Assembly: GCA_017303555.1 (NCBI GenBank)
Contig: JAFLCN010000006.1
Coordinates: 96,180 to 160,179 of the forward strand
Source of the DNA: Planctomycetota bacterium
Lineage (GTDB): Bacteria > Planctomycetota > Phycisphaerae > Phycisphaerales > UBA1924
Length of the DNA stretch: 64,000 bases
Direction of reading: 5' to 3'
Shown: positions 1-9,200 of the stretch, in pieces
Position numbering within the stretch: the first letter of the stretch is position 1
Layout of the letters: every line of letters begins with the position of its first letter
Notes under the pieces: model-generated
What the model was told of the DNA's origin: nothing
Seen by the model: the letters and a program-made list of their open reading frames with translations, nothing else
Database searches by the model: none
Made by a program: the position numbers and the translations under genes

Positions 1-2
1 AT

Positions 3-686
3 GAGCGTGGGCCTTCGGGCGGAACGGGCGGCACCGACATTGATCTTGCGGTGCGGCAGGTCATTGGCGGGGCCGTGGATGCGGGGGATGTGATTGATCT
101 GTTTGCCGCGGCGGGGTTGGACGCGGCGCGGCTCGACATTCTGTCGGAGGACTTTCTGCAGCGCGTGTCCGCGCTGGAGCAGAAAAACGTTGCGCTCGAG
201 ACGCTTCGGAAGCTGCTGAACGATCAGATCAAGATCACGGAGCGCAAGAACCTGGTGCAGAGCCAGAAATTCCGCGAGGCGCTTGAGAAGGCGATGCTGC
301 GGTACACGAACAAGCAGATCACGACGGCGGAGATGATCGCGCAGTTGCTTGAACTGGCCAAGTGGGTGCGGGATGCACAGACGCGCGGTCAGGAACTTGA
401 TCTGAATGACGACGAGGTTGCGTTCTATGACGCGCTCGCGGAGAACGGGTCGGCGAAGAGTGTCATGAAGTCCGACCAACTGCGACTGATGGCGCGCGAA
501 TTGGCCGAGATGGTCAAGAAGCTGCCGAAGCTGGATTGGACGCAACGGGAGTCCGTGCGGGCTGACTTGCGGCGGAAGGTGCGGCGGCTTTTGGCGATGT
601 ATGGATATCCACCGGATTTGTCGGAGGATGCGACGCAGTTGGTGTTGAAGCAGGCGGAGCTTTCGACGGATGCCGCGGCGGAATAG
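3..686 (+). CDS. hsdR: Type I restriction enzyme R subunit, C-terminal part (cut by window start)
   Basis: The reading frame is open from the first bases, so the start lies outside the window. About 227 residues are seen. They match the helical C-terminal region (DUF3387 type) of HsdR: an FAAAGL segment, then LSEDFL, ETLRKLLNDQIK, RKNLVQSQKF, a YTNKQITTAEMI helix, DDEVAFYDALA, and the typical ending RRLLAMYGYPPD followed by a QAEL helix. HsdR is the ATP-driven translocase and nuclease of type I restriction-modification and works with HsdM and HsdS. The motor and nuclease domains would lie upstream and cannot be judged. The family call is firm; completeness is unknown. Confidence 0.85.
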   Translation, partial: ERGPSGGTGGTDIDLAVRQVIGGAVDAGDVIDLFAAAGLDAARLDILSEDFLQRVSALEQKNVALETLRKLLNDQIKITERKNLVQSQKFREALEKAMLRYTNKQITTAEMIAQLLELAKWVRDAQTRGQELDLNDDEVAFYDALAENGSAKSVMKSDQLRLMARELAEMVKKLPKLDWTQRESVRADLRRKVRRLLAMYGYPPDLSEDATQLVLKQAELSTDAAAE

Positions 687-756
687 CTCAAGGCAAACTT
701 GGTTTGTGTCGCTCCCGCGACAGGGATTCAGGAAGGGGATTTTGAGCGGGGGGCGG

Positions 757-837
757 AATTTCGGATTTCGGATTTCGGATTTCGGATTGCGGAATGGGGA
801 GTTCAAATTTCGGATTTCGGATTGCGGATTTCGGAAT
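757..837. repeat. Short-period tandem array of TTTCGGAT-like units
   Basis: In the 365 bp between hsdR and the next gene, units of 7-8 bp (ATTTCGG, ATTGCGG) repeat about ten times. The same unit type recurs at 2119-2186 on the far side of the next gene. I see no coding potential in the rest of this gap. Confidence 0.85.
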
Positions 838-1051
838 CGAGAGAGCAAAGGCCGGCGGCCGCGAGCTGATCGCTTGTTCGGATTGGTTGCCGGCCGATGG
901 CTGATTGCCCAGGGCTTTCTGCTGCTCATAAGCATCTGTAAAACAAGCAGTTGCCGAATGTTTGTTTTTCCGCTTGCGTAGACGTACGAAATCTGTTAGG
1001 ATACCCTTGCGGCGCTTCCCGTCCCGTCCTTCCTGCTACAGGAACTTCAAC

Positions 1052-2104
1052 ATGCTTCCCGAAACCGATCTGCGCGGCGGCTCTGTTCACACGTCGGAGC
1101 TTTCAGATCCGGCGGTTCCGGACTCGAGGTTGGCTTCAAAGGTGGCTTCAAAGTTGGCTTCAGAGGTGGCCTCAAAGTTGGCTCCGAATTTGGCTTTGGC
1201 GGCGGGGGCTGAATCCGAATCGAGCGGTGGGGCGGCGGTTGCGGCTCGCAAGGGGCGTTCGGCTCCGTTGATTGATGTGCTGGGGCTGCCGCTGGATGCG
1301 GAGGGCGAGTTGCGGCCGGGGTGGACGCGTGAGATGGTGTATGAGCTTGGGGTGGCGAAGTGTGCGTTGCGTTCGATGGCGATGTTTGATGGGATTGCGC
1401 CGAGTCGGCGGGAGTTTCAGCTTGTTGTGCCGCACGAGCGGGTGTATCGCTTGTATTACGGGGGGTACACGCGGTTTGTGGAGAGCAGCGGGTACAGGCT
1501 GTCGGCGGAGCGGCAAACGGTGGAGGCGCTTGCTCGGCGGCGGGCGGTTTGGGATGCGGAGAAAAAGAGGAAGGCGGAAAAGCTGGCGCGGCGTGCCGCG
1601 GGGCGGATGGCTGTTGCGGGTCGGGTGAGTGGGCTGGTGGGTGGGCTGAGGGTTGGGCGGGTAGGTGGGCCGGGGGTTGATGGGGAGTTGGCTCCGATGG
1701 CTGATCCGGTACTTGTTTTGGCGGGTGATTCGGGTGTGGCTCCGATTTCGGGTGCGGTCGAGCCGGAGGAAAAGACCAAGCGCGAGCCGGTCTATGGAGC
1801 GCGGCTCGAAGGCTGCGACATGGTGCACGCTCCGACGAATGAGCAGGGGGTGGTGCTGCTCTTTGGGATGCTCGCCCGCAAGCTCGGGTTCCTCATCGAA
1901 ATGGTGCAGACGGGCTATCCGGATTGCGAGGCGAAGCGGATGGGGGCGGATGGCAAGCTGCGGAAGGTGCGGATCGAGTTTGAGTTTTTGAGCAGCCGGT
2001 TTGATCACAACCCGGATGAGTGCGATTTGATTGTGTGCTGGGAAGATGATGCGAATCCGACGGAGCTGGAGGTGTTGGAGCTCAAGAGGCATGTGGGGAG
2101 GTGA
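1052..2104 (+). CDS. Predicted nuclease-like protein of unknown family
   Basis: About 350 residues. ATG 1052 is chosen because AGGAA lies 7 bases upstream; the frame stays open further upstream. The N-terminus (residues about 25-50) is an Ala/Ser/Lys repeat encoded by 12 bp tandem units. Residues about 70-200 hold a conserved-looking block (VLGLPLDAEGELRPGW, YRLYYGGYTRF) and a basic helix, followed by a Gly/Val-rich linker. The last 105 residues look like a compact domain with HAPTNEQGVVLLFGMLA, GYPDCEAKR, VRIEFEFLS and CDLIVCWED. The acidic PDCEA...IEFEF arrangement resembles PD-(D/E)XK nuclease folds, but no catalytic Lys is obvious, so this is inference. Lying next to hsdR fits a defence role. 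Confidence 0.5.
   Translation: MLPETDLRGGSVHTSELSDPAVPDSRLASKVASKLASEVASKLAPNLALAAGAESESSGGAAVAARKGRSAPLIDVLGLPLDAEGELRPGWTREMVYELGVAKCALRSMAMFDGIAPSRREFQLVVPHERVYRLYYGGYTRFVESSGYRLSAERQTVEALARRRAVWDAEKKRKAEKLARRAAGRMAVAGRVSGLVGGLRVGRVGGPGVDGELAPMADPVLVLAGDSGVAPISGAVEPEEKTKREPVYGARLEGCDMVHAPTNEQGVVLLFGMLARKLGFLIEMVQTGYPDCEAKRMGADGKLRKVRIEFEFLSSRFDHNPDECDLIVCWEDDANPTELEVLELKRHVGR
1127..1198 (+). repeat. 12 bp tandem array near the 5' end of a gene
   Basis: Six degenerate 12 bp units of the form AAGTTGGCTTCA lie 75 bases after the chosen ATG. They encode a four-residue repeat of the KLAS / KVAS type. Confidence 0.8.
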
Positions 2105-2118
2105 GGTGGGGGGTGGGG

Positions 2119-2186
2119 GATTTCCAATTTCGGATTTGGGATTTGGGATTTCGGATTGCGGATTGCGGATTGCGGATTTGGGAATT
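2119..2186. repeat. Short-period tandem array, second copy
   Basis: Seven-base units (ATTTGGG, ATTTCGG, ATTGCGG) repeat about nine times directly after the nuclease-like gene. They mirror the array at 757-837. Confidence 0.85.
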
Positions 2187-2250
2187 GCACGCAGGTGGTG
2201 GAGTTGCAAGGGGTTGGGAGCTTGCGGGCGCGAGCTGGCGCGGCAGATAG

Positions 2251-2284
2251 GACTCATGGGACACATGGGTCTCATGGGACCCAT
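2251..2284. repeat. 9 bp CATGGGNNN tandem repeat
   Basis: CATGGGACA, CATGGGTCT and CATGGGACC follow one another directly. It lies about 110 bp before the blaI promoter. Confidence 0.7.
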
Positions 2285-2390
2285 TTGTTGCGGGGGAGGT
2301 TGGCGGGGCTGCCGCGGGAGTGGGCGGGTGGGTCGCGCGGGATGCTTGCGCGGGTGAGCGAAAAGTATTTTTGAAAAATGGCCGCAACCG

Positions 2391-2419
2391 TTGACGGTCT
2401 ACGACGGTTGTAGTATCTT
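2391..2419 (+). promoter_or_regulatory. Promoter of the blaI-M56 block
   Basis: TTGACG at 2391-2396, a 17-base spacer, then TATCTT at 2414-2419. This is a near-consensus sigma-70-type promoter pointing at the repressor gene. Confidence 0.7.
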
Positions 2420-2436
2420 ACCTACGACAGCGGTAG
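2399..2436 (+). promoter_or_regulatory. Two BlaI-type operators over the promoter
   Basis: Two near-identical 15 bp dyads, CTAC-N7-GTAG, lie at 2399-2413 and 2422-2436. The first fills the -35/-10 spacer and the second lies just downstream of the -10 box. Their centres are 23 bp apart, about two helical turns. Binding here would block RNA polymerase. The dyad resembles BlaI/MecI sites (TAC...GTA). That the neighbouring BlaI homologue binds here is inference. Confidence 0.65.
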
Positions 2437-2520
2437 TAGAACGCTGCGGCCGGAGGCTGGAACCGGGGTCGAAACTGCGGGAGCGGGTTTCGGAACTGGA
2501 TGTGGAAACGGATATCGATC

Positions 2521-2967
2521 ATGGCCAAGAAAGTACAAATCGAGTTGGGGGAAGCGGAGCTCGAGGTGATGCGGGCGCTTTGGGATCACGGGCCGCAGAC
2601 GGTGCGGGATGTGATGCATCGGCTGCACGAGCGGGGGCGGACGGTGGCGTACACGACGGTTTTGACCTTTCTGACGCGTTTGGAGCAGAAGGGGGTCGTG
2701 GCCAGCGACAAGCGGGACCAGGCTTATGTGTATAAGAGCAAGATTTCACGACAGAGCGTGACGATGTCGCGCATCAAGGCGTTGGTGGACCAGCTCTACG
2801 ACGGTGCGGCTGCGCCCATGCTGGCGCAGTTGATCGAGAACGAGCGGTTCACGCCGGACGAGATTTCGCATCTGCGGAAGTTGATTGATCATTTGGATAC
2901 GGGCGCGGAATCGGGCGTGGACGCCCGGAAGAACGCCGCGAAGAACGCCCCGAAGAACTCAAACTGA
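2521..2967 (+). CDS. blaI: BlaI/MecI-family transcriptional repressor
   Basis: About 148 residues from ATG 2521; an in-frame ATG at 2500 would add seven residues. The N-terminal winged helix is plain: ELGEAELEVMRALWDHGPQ, then VRDVMHRLHERGRTVAYTTV as the recognition region, then a wing with KGVVASDKRDQAYVY. The C-terminal half (residues about 75-125) forms the dimerisation helices. The tail is Lys/Asn/Ala-rich. BlaI repressors bind as dimers and are released when a partner M56 membrane protease is activated; the next gene, 12 bases away, encodes such a protease. The dyads upstream suggest autoregulation. Confidence 0.9.
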   Translation: MAKKVQIELGEAELEVMRALWDHGPQTVRDVMHRLHERGRTVAYTTVLTFLTRLEQKGVVASDKRDQAYVYKSKISRQSVTMSRIKALVDQLYDGAAAPMLAQLIENERFTPDEISHLRKLIDHLDTGAESGVDARKNAAKNAPKNSN

Positions 2968-2979
2968 AAGGCCCGTGCA

Positions 2980-5900
2980 ATGGACGCGATGACGGAAATC
3001 ATGCGGGCGCTGTGGATCGGCGGGTTGGCGGCGACGCCGCTGGCGGTGGGAGTGGGATTGGTTTGTAAGGCCAAGGCCTGGAGCAGCGCGACGCGGCATC
3101 TTTTGTGGCTGGCGGTGCTGGCATCGTTTGTGACGCCAGCGATCGGCTGGTTTGTGTGGAGGCCGGATTGGTTTGCGAGCGAGCAGTTGATGGGCGTGGC
3201 GGAGCGGGTGATTGCGCGGTTGCCGGCTGGGGGAGAGTTGAAGGCGGATGAGGCGCGGGGTGAGGCGGGTTTGGCGGGGAAGACGATTGGTGAGAGTGCG
3301 GGGGGTGACCCGGGGGCAAGGTCGGGCCAGGCGGATGCGGGAAGGCCCAGCGCGGAGAAGGCGGTTGCGGGCGATGCTGAAACGAGAAGCAGCGAGCTGC
3401 CGCGGCCTTCTTTTGCGGGTCCGGTGCTGTTGCCCTCGTTCACGCCGGAAAGTGCATCGCGCTTTGCGATGGGTGAACCTCGAACGGCGAGAGCGTTTCC
3501 CGCGGCGGTGCGCACGTCGGCTGGCGGCTACACGCCGGGCTATTCGAGTCTCGGTGCTGTGAATGCGGCGTCGCCGCTCGGTTTGGCGCCTGCGAGTTCG
3601 ATTCTGAAAGAGCAGCCGGCGCGGGCACGGATTGCGGCGAATCCGCCTCGCGTGATTGCGGACCGGGCGAGCGAGCGCATGGCGATTTTGCGGACGGATG
3701 CAGCGCGGGTGAGCGGGCCGGCGGGTGCTGTGGCTGCAAACGGCGTGAAAGAAACTGCGGCGGCGAAAGAGTCTGCCGCGGCGGGGTTGCTCCGTACGTC
3801 TGTTGCCGCGGCGGTTTCGATGCGGGATTTGCTCGCGTCGGTTTCTCCGGTTTCACCGATCATGATTTCTCTCTGGCTCGGGATTGCGGGAGTGTTAATT
3901 GCGGTGCGGGTGCTGCGGACGGTTCGTGCCGGACGGGTGATTGAGAATTCAGAACCAGCGGGCCTGCGGACGTGTGCGATGGTGGCGGTTGCGGCGGAGC
4001 AGATCGGGCTTTCGCGAGTTCCGGAAGTGCGGATGGTGAACGACGCGATCTCGCCGATGATCTGGTGCGGGCTGCGTCCGAAGCTGATTCTGCCGCGTGG
4101 GCTGTGGAATGCGCTCGATGAAAGTTCGCAGCGTGCGGTGCTTGTGCATGAACTTGCGCATGTGCGGCGATGGGATCACGTGCTGTGCTGGTTTGATCTT
4201 GTGATCGGTGCGCTGTACTGGTGGCATCCGGTTTCGTGGTGGGCGCGTCGGCGGTTGCATGATGAGGCGGAGGCGAGCTGCGATGCGTGGGTGGTGAACA
4301 CGTTGCCGGAAAGCCGGCGCGCGTACGCCACGGCGCTGCTTGCGACGAAGTCGTTTGTGAGCATGAAAGGTCGAGTGAACGGCCCCTGGCTTTCCGGTGC
4401 TGGGGCGGCGGGCGGAATCGGGGTCTTGTCGGGATCTGCCAAAAAGATGGCAAGGAGAATCACGATGGTTATGTCGCAGAATGAGATGACGCGGAAGTCG
4501 GGTTCGAAGATGTCGTTGGTTGGCGCGGGCGCGGCGGCGTGCGTGATCGCGCTCGGCGCGTTCGTGATGCCGGGTCTTGCGTGTCCGCCGGAAGCAAAGG
4601 CGAGCGCAGCGAAAGCGGAAAAGGTTGCGGCGGAGCTCGCGACTGCATCGGGCGGCGTGATCGTCGTCACGCCGGACGGCGTCGCGAAGGTGAAGAACAA
4701 GAGCAAGAGCAAGAACCAGGATGCCGCGGCGGCAGAGTTGCAGTTCTTTGGCGAAGCGCCGGCGCTCGAAGCGATGAAGGCGCGCAAAGGCGGCCAGGGA
4801 TTCACGCCCATGGCGCCAATGGCTCCGATGCCTGCGATGCCGGCGGCACCTGGGCAGGCTCCGACGCCTCCGGGATTTCCGGCGGGCGCGATGATGCGGA
4901 TTGGGCCGGATCGGGTTGCGATTGCGAAGAGCGGGCAGTGTGGCGCGTCGCGTTCGAAGATGGTGATGTCGGCGGATGACCTGAAGGCGGGGCGGGTTGC
5001 GCGGGTGTATGTGCTGCCGGAGGGGAAGTCGGAGGCGTTTTACGAGTTGATGAGCCGGAGCGATGTTCCGATCCTGGTGCAGCAGAAGGGCAGGAACTCG
5101 ATCGTGGTGTTCGCGACGGAAGGGCAGCATCCGACGATCGAGGGGTTCATCAAGATCATCAGCCCGGATGCGAAGGCTTCGGGGGCGCGCGGCGAGGGGC
5201 AGAGTGCGGGGCGGAGCTCGGTGAATCGTGGAGCGGACAGTGCTCGCGCGTATCAGGAGCAGGCGCGTGCGTATCAGGAGCAGATGCGGGGATATCAGCA
5301 GGCGGTGCGTGAGCTGGCGAACAGCCGCGCCCAGATCGAGCGGAATGCGTCGCGTGTTCGTGCGGAAGCGGATCGGGTGCGTGCGCAGCAGGAGCAGCTC
5401 GAGGCGGCGGCGGAACAGATGAGCGAGCAGGCGGAGCGGGCCGAAGAAGGCGCGAGTCGCCAGAAGCTTGAAGCCGCCGCGAAGAAGCTGCGTCAGCGGG
5501 CCGAAGCGGCGGAGCGGAAGAGCGAGATCACGGACAACCAGGTTGAAGAGCTTGAGCAGAAGATCGAAGAGCTCGAGAACCGGGCCGAGGAAATCGAAGA
5601 GCGGATGTCGGAAGCGACGGAGATGAATGACGATCGCATCGCCGAGATCGACAGTGAAACGGCGGAAGCCGATTCGATGATGGTCGAGATCCACGAAGCG
5701 GATGAAGTCGTGGAAGTGGGCGAGGCGGCAGATGTGATGGTTCCGGCCGAGATGGATGACTCGGATGCGCCGGATATGGATGATGAAGAAGGCGGCGAGC
5801 CGTTCGAGGCTCCGGAAGCGCCGATCGGAACGCCGGTTGCGGCGCCGCTCCCGCCGATTCCTTCGGTGAATTCAGCGATCTCGCCTTCGCCGATTCCAGC

Positions 5901-6066
5901 GGCTGCGGCACCTGCACCGGTCGCACCTGCGGCAAGCCCGGCTCCTGCGGCTGCGCCTTCGGCGGGAGCGCCTGCACAGGCTGCTCCGACGGCAGCGCCG
6001 ACTCCGGCGACGCCGAAGCCGGCGCCGAGTGCGGCGTCTTTGGTGACGTCGACTCGGAAGGCTTGA
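2980..6066 (+). CDS. M56 (BlaR1-like) membrane metallopeptidase with long coiled-coil tail
   Basis: 1028 residues. A GAAAGG Shine-Dalgarno precedes ATG 2980. Hydrophobic helices occur near residues 5-50 and 288-310. The zinc-peptidase motif HELAH lies near residue 390, followed by RRWDH and a WWHPVSWW membrane segment, as in BlaR1/MecR1. Another helix follows near residue 510. Beyond that the protein differs from classical BlaR1: there is no penicillin-binding sensor, but a Met/Pro/Ala-rich stretch (about 605-635), a long charged coiled coil (about 750-920), an acidic block and a Pro/Ala-rich end. The family role is to cleave or inactivate the BlaI repressor on a signal. The signal here is unknown, and the coiled coil may sense envelope state. 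Confidence 0.85.
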   Translation: MDAMTEIMRALWIGGLAATPLAVGVGLVCKAKAWSSATRHLLWLAVLASFVTPAIGWFVWRPDWFASEQLMGVAERVIARLPAGGELKADEARGEAGLAGKTIGESAGGDPGARSGQADAGRPSAEKAVAGDAETRSSELPRPSFAGPVLLPSFTPESASRFAMGEPRTARAFPAAVRTSAGGYTPGYSSLGAVNAASPLGLAPASSILKEQPARARIAANPPRVIADRASERMAILRTDAARVSGPAGAVAANGVKETAAAKESAAAGLLRTSVAAAVSMRDLLASVSPVSPIMISLWLGIAGVLIAVRVLRTVRAGRVIENSEPAGLRTCAMVAVAAEQIGLSRVPEVRMVNDAISPMIWCGLRPKLILPRGLWNALDESSQRAVLVHELAHVRRWDHVLCWFDLVIGALYWWHPVSWWARRRLHDEAEASCDAWVVNTLPESRRAYATALLATKSFVSMKGRVNGPWLSGAGAAGGIGVLSGSAKKMARRITMVMSQNEMTRKSGSKMSLVGAGAAACVIALGAFVMPGLACPPEAKASAAKAEKVAAELATASGGVIVVTPDGVAKVKNKSKSKNQDAAAAELQFFGEAPALEAMKARKGGQGFTPMAPMAPMPAMPAAPGQAPTPPGFPAGAMMRIGPDRVAIAKSGQCGASRSKMVMSADDLKAGRVARVYVLPEGKSEAFYELMSRSDVPILVQQKGRNSIVVFATEGQHPTIEGFIKIISPDAKASGARGEGQSAGRSSVNRGADSARAYQEQARAYQEQMRGYQQAVRELANSRAQIERNASRVRAEADRVRAQQEQLEAAAEQMSEQAERAEEGASRQKLEAAAKKLRQRAEAAERKSEITDNQVEELEQKIEELENRAEEIEERMSEATEMNDDRIAEIDSETAEADSMMVEIHEADEVVEVGEAADVMVPAEMDDSDAPDMDDEEGGEPFEAPEAPIGTPVAAPLPPIPSVNSAISPSPIPAAAAPAPVAPAASPAPAAAPSAGAPAQAAPTAAPTPATPKPAPSAASLVTSTRKA

Positions 6067-6114
6067 AGCGGTTGATTTGAAGGTTTTGAGAAGACCTCCA
6101 TCGCGAAGTCCTCA

Positions 6115-6136
6115 CGCCAGGTTTGACGGCCTGGCG
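6115..6136 (+). other. GC-rich hairpin after the M56 gene
   Basis: CGCCAGG and CCTGGCG pair around an 8-base loop, about 50 bases after the stop codon. No T-run follows, so it is at best a weak terminator or an mRNA-stabilising hairpin. Confidence 0.3.
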
Positions 6137-6216
6137 CGGGGTTGATCTGAGAGAAAGCGGCGTTGACTGGGAACGGCGTGTGCCGTGCCGCGGTGTCTCT
6201 TTGGTTGGAGCGGATT

Positions 6217-9200
6217 ATGTCTCGCACATGCGGATGGATTGCGGCGGCGATGCTGTGCTTTGCGGCGATTGGCGCGCCTGCGGATGAGAAGGCATATCGC
6301 GCGGGCGTGGGGTTGGCGAACAAGGGCGCGAACGACGCGGCGGTGCAGGAGCTGAATCGGTACTTGAGTGCGGATCCGGAGGGCGCGAATGCGGTTTCGG
6401 CGCGGTACACGCTGGGTGTGTGTCTTGCGCGGCTTCAAAAGTATCAGGAAGCGGCGAAGGCGCTTGATGCGGTTGTGGGGGTGAGAGAGTTTGCGTTTCT
6501 GAATGATGCGCGGTTGCTGCGGGCGCAGTGCGCTTCGGCGACGGGGGATTATGCGGGCGCGAGTTCGGTGTTGAGGAAGCTATTGAAGGAAGCTCCGCAG
6601 TTTGAGAAGGCGGATCAGGCGGCGATGCTGTATGGGGAATCGCAGTATCGGCTGGGTCGAGCGGCGCAGGCGCGGACGGCGCTTCAGAACTTTGGAGCGA
6701 AGTGGCCGAAGAGCGAATCGCTGGATCGGGCGGAGTTGATTTGTGCGCTGGCGGAACTGTCGCTGTCGGAAACGGAGAGCGCGGCAGGGAGACTTGAGGC
6801 GCTTTTGAAGCGTTCGCCAAACGGGGCGTGCGCGGGAAGTGCGGCGCTGGCACTTGGGCAGGTACGGCAGAGCCGGGGTGATCTGCCGGGTGCGCGGGCG
6901 ATGTACGAAACTGCCGCGAAGAGCGGCGATGCGGCTGTTGTGTTTGATGCGGGATTGGGAGCGGCGCGGATTGCTCGGGCTGGTGGAGACTTGGCCGGAG
7001 CGGAGAGTGCGCTTCGCGCGCTGGATGCGACGAAGGCGAGTCCGGACCAGGCTGCGCTGATCGGGCTTGAGCGGGGCAAGGTTTTGCTGCAGCAGGGGAA
7101 GGTGGATGAGGCGGGCACTCTGTTTGGCGACGTGGCCACAGGTGGGCCGGAAGCACTGCGGCCGACTGCGCAGTTCTGGATGGCGAAGTGCGACCTGAAG
7201 GCGGGGCGTGCGGATCAGGCGGCGAAGGAACTCGGGCGGCTTGCGGAAAGCGGCGGCGCTTCGGAGCTGTTGCCGGAGATTCTGTTTGATCGCGCGGTAG
7301 CGCTTTCGCAATCCGGGGATGATGCGGGCGCGGCTCTCGTGTGGGAGGATTGGCAGAAGCGATTTGCGAACAACCCACTGGCAGCGCAGGCGAGCGCATC
7401 GCAGGCGGCGTGTCACTATCGGCTTGGGCAGTATGAGCAGAGCCTGGCGCTGTGCCAACGAGTGGTCGAGCGGCATCGGGATTATCCGCGGATGTCGGAA
7501 GTGATCCTGTTGATGGGAGAGGGTCAGTTCTTCCTGGCGCAGTATGCGGAAGCGAACGAGACGTACGGGCAGTTCATCGAGCGATTCGGGAACGATCCGG
7601 CGCGGGGGCGGATCGAGATTCGTCGGGGGCTTTGCCTCGAGAAACTCGGGCGGCGTGAGGAAGCGGAGCAGGCGCTCGCGAAAGCGCTCGAGAGTGCGGG
7701 GAGCGATGTTGAGAAGAGTCTTCGCGCGAGCGCGTACTCGTCGCTGGGCGACATGAGCGTTGCGAAGCAGGACTGGGCTGGCGCGGAGAAGTGGTTTGCT
7801 CGGGCGATTGAGGCGAGCGGGGCGGGTGGGGCGGAGGCGAATGCGGATCTGCTCTTGCGCAGCGGTGTGGCATCGGCGCGGCAGGGCAATAGGGCAGCGG
7901 CGCTTCCGACGCTGGAGAAGGCGTGGAAGGCGGCGAGCGGGACGCCGATCGAGAATCACGCGGCGTTTGAGTACGCGAATGCGCTCGCGCAAGCGGGAAG
8001 GACGGATGAAGCGGCGGAGCGGCTGACGGCGATTGTGCAAGCCGAGAAGAAGTTGGGCACGCCGGTGTTGACGAGCGCCGCGCTTCGGCAGCTTGCGGCA
8101 ATCGCATCGACGAAGGGCGATGCGAAGGGCGCGGCGGAAGCGTTGTCGCGGATCGATTCGAACGCAACGACAGCGGAAGGAAGCAGCGCCTTGCTGGAGC
8201 AGGCGGGTGCGTGGCTCGCGGCGGGCGAGTATGCGAAGGCGGAGCAGGCGTGCAACTCGTATCTGGAAACACGAGCGAAAGGGAAGGGTGCGACGGTTGC
8301 GAGGGCGCGGCGCGCGATCGCGATGAACCGGCAGGGAAAGCACGAGGATGCGGCGCGGGAGTTTGCGGCGGTGGCGGGCAAGAGTGCTTCGCTCGATGCG
8401 GAGACGCTTGCCGCGGTTCGGTATGAGACGGCGCTGGCGCTTCGGTCGCTTGGTCGCGATGAGGAGGCGGCGACGGCGTATCGGCAACTGCTGGAGGGAT
8501 CGCCATCGGCTTCGGTCGAGGCGTATGCGAGCCTGGATCTGGCGCAGATTGCGCTCGGGGCGAAGAAGACGGATGAGGCGATGGCGTTGATTGAGCGCTG
8601 CCGCGGTGCGGCGGGGAAGCTTTCTGTCGCCGAGGCGGCGAGAATCGGCGAACGCGAAACGTATGTGCGTGCGCTGTGCCTGAACGCTTCGGGAAAGCCT
8701 GCGGAAGCCGCGAAAGCGCTGGAAGAGTTCGAGAAGACGTATCCGAACAGCGATCTGCTTCCTTCGGTGCGATTGACACTGGGAAATGCGCTTGGGCAGG
8801 CCGGGAGGGCACGCGATGCGGCGGCGGTCTTGAACCGCGTTGCGAACGACCCGGCGGTGGGGGCGAATCGCGGGTATGCGCTGCTGAAGCTTGGCGAAGT
8901 GAGCGCGAACGCATCGCTGTGGGAAGAGAGCGAGAAGGCGTATACGGCGTTTCTCGATTCGGAATCGGCGAGTGCGCTGTGGTTCCAGGCGCGGTTTGGC
9001 CAGGGCTGGGCGCGGGAGAACCAATCGAAGTACGACGGAGCGTGCGAGGCGTACCGCGATGTGGTGGATCGGCACGAGGGACCGACGGCAGCGCGGGCGC
9101 AGTTTCAGATTGGTGAGTGCTTGTACGCGCAGAAGAAATTGGAAGAGGCGATCCGCGAGCTCTTGAGGGTGGATGTGCTGTATGGGTATCCGGAGTGGAG

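Noticed and set aside
757..837. Possible CRISPR array
   Set aside because: Units are 7-8 bp and directly abutting, with no unique spacers. The other tandem arrays fail for the same reason.
1172..2284. Minus-strand open frame of about 370 codons over the nuclease-like gene
   Set aside because: Composition is Pro/Arg/His-rich and it runs through the noncoding repeat array; no start signal.
3949..5694. Minus-strand open frame of about 581 codons inside the M56 gene
   Set aside because: Arg/His/Leu-rich antisense shadow; the HELAH peptidase reads on the plus strand.
6115..6136. Firm terminator after the M56 gene
   Set aside because: The stem is sound but no T-run follows, so it is listed only as a hairpin.
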